Below, in pieces: positions 55,998 through 64,000 of a stretch of 64,000 nucleotides of DNA. Origin of the DNA: Amorphophallus konjac (taxonomy: Eukaryota; Streptophyta; Magnoliopsida; Alismatales; Araceae); the NCBI GenBank assembly GCA_022559845.1, contig CM040124.1, forward strand, positions 66,239,491 to 66,303,490. The letters run 5' to 3'. The notes beneath the pieces are model-generated. The model made no database searches. It had not been told where the DNA came from and saw only the letters and a list, made by a program, of their open reading frames with translations. The stretch's first letter is position 1. Every line of letters starts with the position of its first letter. Position numbers and translations under genes: made by a program.

Positions 55998-56216
55998 TTT
56001 AAGGAATTTGGTCCTCCAAATTCATACGAAATTCATTTCCAAAATAATAGTGGGGTACCTAGTCCTATTTTTCAAACATCGAATGAGATCATATAAGCAT
56101 GCTAGCAAAACAATTCTACAATCTAAGGAAGGAAAGCTAGGCTATGGTTACGTGGTACCTCCAGCTACTTCATCATCAGTAGGCTCAACTTGTCTCATTA
56201 CTTGCAGTCGTCCTTG

Positions 56217-57101
56217 TTATCGTGCTTCCTTATGATCATTAGCCTGCTGAGGTTGGTCTTTGGGAAGGGGATAGTCGACTACCTTATGCTCCCGGCTCCC
56301 ACAGTGAAAACAAGCTCCGATCTTCCAGTGACACTTCTCGGATCGATGACTATTATTCCCGCAATGCTTGCACTTCTCTTCCTTAGGCTTCTTGCTGTTC
56401 GGAATGCCATTTCCCTCATTGGGACTCTTGTGGCCATTACCCGACTTCTTCTTCTCCATTCCTGCCTTTATCTTGTCAGACAATTCCATGGCATCCTCCA
56501 ATAATTGTGCTCTCCTCACCATCTCGGTGCAAGATTGAATATCCATCGACGCCAATTGGGGTATGTATTACAACCTTAACCCGTTCATAAATCGCTTGGC
56601 CTTCATCTTCTCGGTTATTATCAAATGAGGCGCATACCGGGATAATCTAAAAAATTGGGCCTCATACTCTGCCACAGACATATTCATTTGCTTAAGTGAG
56701 GCAAATTCTCCTGCCTTACTTTCCCTAACTCTCTCTGAGAAATACTTATCATTAAAGTGCTCTAAAAATTCCACCCATGCTACCTAACCATTTGGCAAAG
56801 TTGCTTCCACTGACTCCCACCAAGCTCTCACATCCTTCTCTAATTGGAATGTTGCTAAAAGGACCTTATCTTGGTCCGAACATTGCATCACCCGAAAAAT
56901 TCTCTCCATCTCCTTAGTCCACTCTTCTGCCAGATCGGGATCAGGGGTTCTACTAAACCTAGGGGGATTGAGACTCCGAAACTCACGATGGAACTCCCCA
57001 ACATCACGATTCGCTCCACCTTAGGCTAGCTGATGAAGAGCCTGAGTCAAATCCTGAACCGTCCTTTGCATCTCCCTCCATTGCGCTCGCTCAGCCACCA
57101 T
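56217..57101 (-). pseudogene. Gag of element E with three stops
   Basis: Single frame from ATG 57101 to TAA 56217, interrupted by TAA at 57021-57023, TAG at 56784-56786 and TAA at 56568-56570. Readable parts are the capsid segments NPPRFSRTPDPDLAEEW, EFLEHFNDKYFSERVRESKA and NMSVAEYEAQFFRLSRYAPH, typical of plant chromovirus Gag, and two C-terminal zinc knuckles. The first, CKHCGNNSHRSEKC, is intact; in the second, CFHCGSREHKVVDYP, the last cysteine is tyrosine. The lack of frameshifts suggests decay mainly by point mutation. Confidence 0.85.
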
Positions 57102-57298
57102 TGCTAGCTATCTAACCCTACAAAATAAATCATACAAGATTAACAAATTATTCTCATGAAAGTTGTTAAGTCATTTTTTTTTATAAGTCGATTTTTAGCA
57201 CTCAACCCATGGTTCTACCCAATCTCACCAGATAATAATAGGATTGAACCTATAACTTATGGCAACCTATAGTCATGACCTAGGGTTCTATAAACCTG

Positions 57299-57311
57299 GC
57301 TCTGATACCAA
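57299..57311 (-). other. PBS of element E (initiator Met tRNA type)
   Basis: Minus-strand TTGGTATCAGAGCC three bases from the LTR edge at 57315. Confidence 0.88.
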
Positions 57312-57314
57312 TTC

Positions 57315-60265
57315 TGTCACGTCCCGAACTGATAGCAGCGGAAACTAGTTGGAACGTGGCAGCGAACAGTCATGAATAATCAGAGCAAACCACAAGACAC
57401 AAATTCAAGGCCAGTGAATATTGACAAAATTATAATTCTTATTAATATCAAAATGTGAATATTACATCTTTGACTCAACTACATCAATGGAAATGAAGGA
57501 AAGACTCGAAATTACAGAACTTAGACTCAAGAAAATAAAAGACACCGACTCGATCCTCCAAAGCCCTCATCACTCTTGCCCTTCCCCATCGGATTGGTTG
57601 TCTTCATCATTATTACCTGGAAAATATTTAAGAGAACTGGGTGAGCAAACATGCACAGTAGGAAATACATCTCTATCGTCGAGCAAGATATAAGTGATTA
57701 GCCAGTTAATCATGTGCACGAACAAATAATGCATAAACGATATAACTCAAAATCATGACAATTGATATAATAGAAAGGATGATCATTAGCGAACATCAAA
57801 GCCAGGGGCAGATATAAGCTCAAGAGAAAAGGAAATAATTCCCATGCAGAACCAAGGACAAGATGCTAGTATGAAACAAAGATAGATGCTCTAGATGAAC
57901 ATAACTTTATAGAATTAGCCAGAATATATCAAAATTTCAATAATAATAAGTAGAAATAATCAGTCTAGTGTAATATCCAAATTACCAGAATTAATAGAAT
58001 AACAGAATTCACATAATAACATAATTTGGTGCAATGCCACACCCAGAATTTCCCATGGTTTACAGAATGGACTTCCGTCCCACCTGACATTGGATGTCGT
58101 GGACACATTGCCCTTAATATTTCAGAATTTTCATATATGGCCAATATAGAGTCAAAGGGGTTATGTTCCAGAAATATAATGAAAGAAATTTCAATGCAAA
58201 ATATCATGCCATAGCCAATAAGGACGATAATCATTAAGAAAGTAACGTTTTCAGAACCTAGGACAGTCGAATATCGGACTCAAAGACCATAGTTAAACCG
58301 AAGGAATCGCGCACGGAATCACATGGTAGGTAGCAGTCAGGATAGGACCGCTATCAGAATAAGACAGTTAAATCAGGACTGCTATCAAGTGGAGTTGACA
58401 GAGTCCGGAATATGATGGTATGAACCCGTCCCCTATGGCTGGCGCCTTTAAAATAAGGCATCCATATCCACAGACGCGTTCACAATCGATCACGGAAATT
58501 TTGGTCAGGTTGATCAGAAAGTGGTCACAATGTGACCGCTATCATAAGTAGGCGGTCACGGGACAACCGTGTTCTTCTTAGGGCTAGCACAACCCGAACA
58601 GAACCCCGTTTTGCAGGTCCAAAGGCCGGTCAAACCCTGTCCTATATAGTAGGACGAGGATTACAGAGGTTTCTAGGATTTTTGTGGTACAACCAGCTCA
58701 ACATCCAAGTGGGAATCCTTGGCTCGCGGAGACTTACGGAGGCCTTGAAACATGAACAGCTAGTCCGATAGAAGGAATGTCTGACGGAGAGGCATTCAAT
58801 GTCCAAGAAGGTGTTCCTATCAAGCTACAGAAATCAAGCGGTAGGTTAACATCACCGGAGTGACATAACCTTAATCAACAAAACTCATGATATGAATAAC
58901 ATCATATGCGCTAAGATTTAAAACATGCTTTCATGCAATAATTTCAGGTTAACAGAAATGTCTACTTATTTAATCATGCTGAGAACTTTAGGGAAAGATA
59001 CAAGCATGGAATCTAGGAAAGATGGATAATTAACTTAGAAGAGCTTAAGTTTAATCATAACCCTAATTACACAAATGGGATCTGATGATTAATAGACATA
59101 AAAACATGCAATTAAACCCAAAATAAGCCACAAAACATGCTGGGAGAAGCACTAGGGTTTCTGGAACCCATGCCAAAAACATGGTCTTGGAAAGGCCGCT
59201 ATATACAGGTAGCGGTCATGGCAGGATCGCTATCAAGAGAATAAATAATATTAATAAATAATAATACTTTTAATGAAGTCGTACACTGTAGGGGACGCGC
59301 CTAAAAGAAGGCATCTAGAGGAACTGACGCGGTTAATATTTTTCACATAATATAATAGGAACACTATTTTTATTGCTAAAGAACACGTCTAAGGATGGTG
59401 ACACGTTTAAAAGAAGGCATCCATATGGTTGACGCATTCATAATCACATATTAAAATTTTGAAATCGAGCACCAAGTGGCGGTCTATCGGGCAACCGCTA
59501 TGAGAAAGCGGTTCCTGGAACGACCGCTACCTCAAATAGAGAACGTTTTGGTGAGAAAACCCTAAAATGACAATATACAGTGCATGATTCATGAAATTCT
59601 GGCATTGTAGGCTATATAAATTGGGCAAAATCATGTAGATTGAAAGGAGACATGTAGATGAACAATTTTGACTCATTAATTTTTGATTTAGCTCGAGAGA
59701 TCACCTACCTTTAATTGAATTAAGAAGAAAGGGAAGAAGAACGACAAACTCGAAGAAACCCACAAAATCCTCCTCCTACCTCGAATCTCCCACGCCCAAC
59801 AGTGGCTCCCACGATCTAAGGCCGATCCAAGGAGGCTATGGGGTCCTATTTATAGGATTTAAGGCTCCCTAGAGTCCTAATTAGGTCAAGGAGTTCTAGA
59901 TAGAAATAAACTCCAAAATATCAAATTCTACCTAAATCTAGAGCCACCCTAGCCTATCTAAATCCAATTAGGGTTAGGGCTTTAGTTAACTTCGAACTCT
60001 TCATAGTGGATTAGTGTTTAGTTGAGGTAATTAGCCCATTAGAGATCAATTTGAACCAATTTAGCCCAATTAAAATAGGGGTTTTAGAAAATTCTAATTT
60101 TTAGGAAATTATTTTGCCTTTGAGCCCATTAAGCCTTAATTTAGTAGCCCATTATTATTATTCACTTAATTTCCATTAAATTTATTCCAATTCTTTCCTT
60201 TCTCCTTTTTTCTAAATTTCTTTATATTTATTTAATTTATTCCTAGAAAAATCCGGGTTGCTACA
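57315..60265 (-). repeat. 5' LTR of element E (2951 bp)
   Basis: On the minus strand it starts TGTAGCAACCCGG and ends GGACGTGACA. Minus-strand TATA box at 59847-59854. It carries GACCGC/GCGGTC dyads, for example GGCCGCTA-N8-TAGCGGTC near 59206-59229, and a GGTCACAATGTGACC palindrome near 58522. Frames such as 57965-58234 lack any family signature. Confidence 0.9.
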
Positions 60266-60430
60266 TGTATGCTCCTGAGGAAGAATTCTAGCATCCTTTG
60301 TACTCCTTGGTTTACAAATAACAATACTTCTCTTCTTGCTCTTTTTGTTGTGCGCTTGCTCTCGTTCCCGACTCTGAGTGCTTGGACGGCAATCGTAGCC
60401 TTAGTCCCTAGGGTTAGACACTGGCTAAAC
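60266..60430. other. Short spacer between elements E and F; nothing recognised
   Basis: 165 bp of sequence between the end of E and the start of F's LTR. Its first five bases (TGTAT) should be the right TSD copy of E. It may be older transposon or host DNA; I see no motif. Confidence 0.5.
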
Positions 60431-61958
60431 TGATAGAAATGTATGCCCTACAAGCCAATCACATGAGATGTGATGGTGATATTTCTTGTAATATCTTATT
60501 CATATTTATATTAATGGCATTTATTTGTTGTATTTAATTTGTGTTAATGATTCGAATGTAATGAAGTCCTTAAACCTGTACGATTATGGCTGGATCATAA
60601 TAAGATTATGATAATGAGATCAGTCATCCAGATGCACATGTTCTAGATGTTCCCAGTCATAGGATCTTCAAGCAGGGACATTGAAGATCCGACTAGACTG
60701 GCACACATGATACTTACTCATATGATGGGTGTGATTGTTCTCATAATCATCAGTGTGGAGACACTGAAGTACGTGTGTGGGTGCTCATTAGTGGAATGAG
60801 TACACTGAACTAACCCGAATTAGAATCCCTAAATGGTAATCATACTGACTATCGATCAGGGTATTCTATGTCTCAGTAGCACAATTTGCTCTAGGACCTG
60901 AGTCACTAAAGAAGTCTTGCATAAGGGATGGTGAGTATTTGATTATACTAACTTATGGACTTCTGTTTAGTGGTCTTGTATAGTTAATTATTTGGACTTA
61001 GTGGAGCTCGTGAGAAGGTAATTAGTTTGACAACATGGGATCATTCACTCTCAGTATGGTATATGAGAGAGAATGCCCTATGGATCTATACTCGGGAAAA
61101 TCCCTGGCCAGGGTATGGGAGTTCATTATGGAAAAAGGAGTGTTTCTAATGAACCAGTTTGGAGTACAGAATTCAGTTGAGCCGGGACTCAGTAGGATTT
61201 GACAGTTTGACCATACCCTAGTCCTGGTGGGGCATTGGATGAATAAGGATCTATAGTTGTGTGGAATCTGTGGACGAAAATATTCTAGAGTGGGTTGCTT
61301 ATCCCCAATGTCTTTTGGGATCACGAGGCGTTGCTTGGTGCTTTTCGTGATCGGAAAGTCCGCTAATTCCATTAAGAGTTAATAGACAAAATTAATTAAG
61401 TTAAGAAGGAGTTCTTTACTTAATGTGCTGGAAAACCAAATAGACTATTGGGCCTAGAGGTCATACACAATAGAGTATTGGACAGACCGGGATGGGTGGA
61501 CTTTATAGTCTATTACTGGGTTTTTATGAAAAATGCCAGGGGTTTATAAATATGCGCTGAAAAGAGAAACTATGGCCAAGCTACAAGGTTGTAACCCTGG
61601 CCACCCTCTCTTCTCTCTCTCTCTCTCCAAGGGGCGCCCCCCTCCTTCTCTCTCCTTCCTCCCCGATGGATGGGGGTGCTGAGATCGGGTTGGCACATGG
61701 AGATCGTGGAGGAGATCTCGTCTGCTGCCGTTACTCGTGTGGATATGTTTAGAGGCCGGACGCTTGAATGGCTCACGACCCCGGGATCCTCCTCTTGTTC
61801 GTCTTCGAGGTTTTTGGAGATTCTCGACCCAGAAAAGGTAAAGAATCGTTCTTCACGCGATAGGATTTATCGATTTAGTTCGATTTTGAAAAACCGCCAA
61901 CGATATGCAATCTAGGGTTTTGATATTTTCCGCTGCGTATTCTGATCGAAACCTTACA
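60431..61958 (+). repeat. 5' LTR of element F (about 1.5 kb)
   Basis: Starts TGATAGAAATGTATGCCC and ends CCTTACA one base before a Met-type PBS. A TATA box (TATAAATA, 61545-61552) and a downstream CTCTCT-rich initiator region fit an LTR promoter. The start wording resembles Ty1/copia-type or LARD LTRs in plants, which is a weak inference. The frame at 61022-61372 (minus) is not supported. Confidence 0.75.
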
Positions 61959-61959
61959 G

Positions 61960-61972
61960 TGGTATCAGAGCC
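61960..61972 (+). other. PBS of element F
   Basis: TGGTATCAGAGCC, complement of initiator Met tRNA, right after the LTR. Confidence 0.88.
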
Positions 61973-64000
61973 AGGTTGTTGGTTTGATCAAAATCAGCGT
62001 GTCATTGTTGTATTCTCGTCCTTCTCGTTCATGCATGGGGCTCTCAGTTCGTCGCTCGATTGGGTCGCTCACGGGATGAGAAACAGACGATTGATGCTAG
62101 GGAATTGTTCCCGAGATCAAGAGGATCAAAATGCATATTTTTGTGCGGTGTTTGACCCACCAGCGAGCCTGAATCGATCTCATCTCCACGGCCACGGTCG
62201 CCGCTCGTGCGCAGGGAGGACGTCCATTTCAGGCTTTGGATCCTTGACTGCTGGCGCCCATGAGGGCTGGCAGGAGCCCTAGATCGTTCTCCACCGCGTA
62301 CGACGGGTCTGGTGGCGTGTGGTGGCCGGTGAGACGTCGCGACGGCGTGCTCCGACGGGAAGGGCGAACACGGTGCTCTCCTCTTCGCTGGCGTGATCTC
62401 TGGCGGAAGGATCGACGTCGACGGCTGGGCGATGATCGGCGGGGTATGCGGTGGGCGGTGGGGGGGGGTCAGTTCGTGGCCGGCGGCGGGGCCTCCCCGA
62501 GCCCTGCTCGGACGCGGTGGCGGCTAGGGTTTCACCCTAGCCGCCCCTACGTATAGGGCGGGAGGGGAGACCCACGCGGGTCCCTGCTAGGTCGGATCCG
62601 ACCCGCGTCGGATCCGAACCTGTTAAGCCCCCCCATTTTTTTTGAGTTTTTGCATTTTAAAGTGTTTAAAACGCGTATAAATCTCAGAAAAATCTTAAAA
62701 AAATTCTGAAAAATATTTTAATGAGTTATAAAATTATTTTAGCAACTTATTAATTTATTTTTCATTATTTTTCCCTTGGTTAATTAGCTAATGGGAATTC
62801 TAAAATGGTTTTAGGTATTTCCTATTATCTAATTAATTAAAGTTAATTACTATAAGAATGTGATTCTTATGAGGTTAATTAATGGGAAATTATCATGGAG
62901 CCTATGCAGAGAATGTGAATGGCGGTGGTCTAAATTGTTTAGACTTATTTGTTTTAACTAAATTATCTAGTTGCATATTTCAAATGCACGATTTCAAAAT
63001 TAATTATTATATTTTGAAATTATCGTTATATCTCACTATAATTATATGATAATTACTGTAAGATGCATGTGATCTGTCTTGTGTGTGGATGAATGATCAT
63101 GGACTTAGAAATCATGTGATGATGCTCATTGTGGTGAATGGTTTATGTGATGTGATTATTGGGGCATGCGTGCCTCCTTCTCTCTCTCTTATTAATCTAG
63201 GTTGTACATTCTATCTCTCTCCTGTATTGTACTTCCCTTGACTGGTTCAAAGTTTCTTATTATTATCTGATATATATTTGTAGGCCTGCGTGCCTAAATT
63301 ATAAATTTACTTGTAATAATGAGAAGCAGATGAAGATTAAGAAGGAGACCGCTTGCGAGGACCTTGAGAGATTCTTCACATCCAGTGGGAGCATTGGATG
63401 CTCCAAGTTTTTTCTGTTTGCCATGATTGTGTGCATTACGAACTGACTCTGGTAATGTGTTTTAGGATCTTAATGTCCATGATCATCCATTGGTATTAAT
63501 ACATATATATGATATATGTGGATGTGCTACTTATTACATATATATATATTTGGAGTATATACGATACTCCAAATTCTTATATGTATGTAGCACCTATATT
63601 AATGAGACCAAAATTTTAATCAAAAATACCCCACTCTAATATTAGGTTGTAAACGTGAGGCATTAAGAATGACCCATGTAGCCTTCCGTTGTTATAGTCT
63701 CAGTGAGCTGCTCTTAGACTGTGTGGATTTGTTGTGCTGCCACAGGGCCCTCACAGTAAGGGGGCAAAGACTTAGATTAAGGCTTAGGCTGAACCCTGTG
63801 ATGGGTACCGACATGGCTTTGTTGTGCTGCCACAAGAGTCATGTCTTGAACCCACTCTCATAACGTAACAACGGGTCTAACCTAACCAGACTTTGTGATT
63901 TATTGTGCTGCCACAAGGTCACAAGTACTCTGGAGGCTAAATATACCAGAAGTTGCAAGGAGTTGCAATTGACAAGAGTTGCCTACCCATTAAGTATGTG
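61973..64000 (+). mobile_element. Element F internal region, partial; no gag or pol in the window
   Basis: After a GC-rich stretch (62160-62610) with frames ending by 62556, the DNA is AT-rich with stops in all frames. A gag would normally begin within a few hundred bases of the PBS; none is seen in 2 kb. F may be a non-autonomous element, but its other end is off the window. Confidence 0.55.
63731..63915 (+). repeat. Three spaced copies of GTTGTGCTGCCACA
   Basis: Copies at 63731-63744, 63821-63834 and 63902-63914 (the last begins ATTGTG), each followed by AGG or AGAGTC and a short variable segment. The spacing is 90 then about 80 bp. The function is unknown. Confidence 0.7.

Larger units (their letters stand above)
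55987..57314 (-). mobile_element. Element E internal region: gag only, pol missing
   Basis: Only 1328 bp separate the PPT from the LTR next to the PBS. A full gypsy internal region is several kilobases. Gag is followed within about 230 bp by the PPT, so protease, RT, RNase H and integrase are absent. This is an internal deletion derivative. Confidence 0.85.

Noticed and set aside
62160..62560. Possible host coding exon in GC-rich DNA
   Set aside because: It lies within 600 bp after F's PBS, has no conserved motif, and fits a GC-rich retrotransposon leader.

Overview
The window looks like repeat-rich nuclear DNA from a flowering plant. I find no host gene that stands outside a mobile element, and no rRNA, tRNA or bacterial-type gene. 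Almost every base can be assigned to one of six LTR retrotransposons or to a solo LTR, most of them nested. The angiosperm call rests on Ty3/gypsy lineages typical of plants: chromovirus-type gag/RT, and a Tat-type element with a second RNase H and a plant mobile domain gene. The species cannot be named from the sequence.

Nesting, from target-site duplications (TSDs), TG...CA ends, primer-binding sites (PBS) and polypurine tracts (PPT). Element E (minus strand, gag only) is the oldest visible layer; its 3' LTR is split into 5289-5804 and 54118-55986, and its 5' LTR is 57315-60265. Element 1 (minus strand, gypsy, running off the left edge) sits in E's 3' LTR with its own 5' LTR at 2988-5288. 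Element D (plus strand, 5805-54117, TSD CCGAA) also sits in E's 3' LTR; it has 3.0-kb LTRs and about 3 kb of internal DNA with no recognisable protein. Element B (minus strand, 9501-46710, TSD AGGGT) is inserted in D's internal region. Element C (plus strand, 13670-24186, TSD GACGG) is inserted in B. A solo LTR (49726-51805, TSD AGTGG), distantly related to B's LTR, is inserted in D's 3' LTR. A separate element F begins at 60431 and runs off the right edge.

B is the most informative element. Without C it is about 26.7 kb, a giant Tat-lineage retrotransposon. On the minus strand it carries gag, a linker, protease, RT, RNase H, a second archaeal-type RNase H and integrase, all broken by frameshifts and stops. 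Between pol and its 3' LTR it carries two tandem-repeat arrays (79-bp and about 41-bp units) and, on the opposite strand, a spliced gene with its own TATA promoter that encodes a plant mobile domain protein with a C-terminal coiled coil. C sits inside the leader intron of that antisense gene.

The main unexplained pattern is that four families (B, C, D, E) carry dense arrays of short CpG-containing inverted repeats with nearly fixed spacing in LTRs or leaders. The clearest is C's 19-bp unit, a 7-bp arm, 5-bp spacer and complementary 7-bp arm, repeated about nine times in the leader and about ten times in each LTR. B's GGCGCGCC-rich inverted repeats lie just upstream of the TATA box of both its LTR and its antisense gene.
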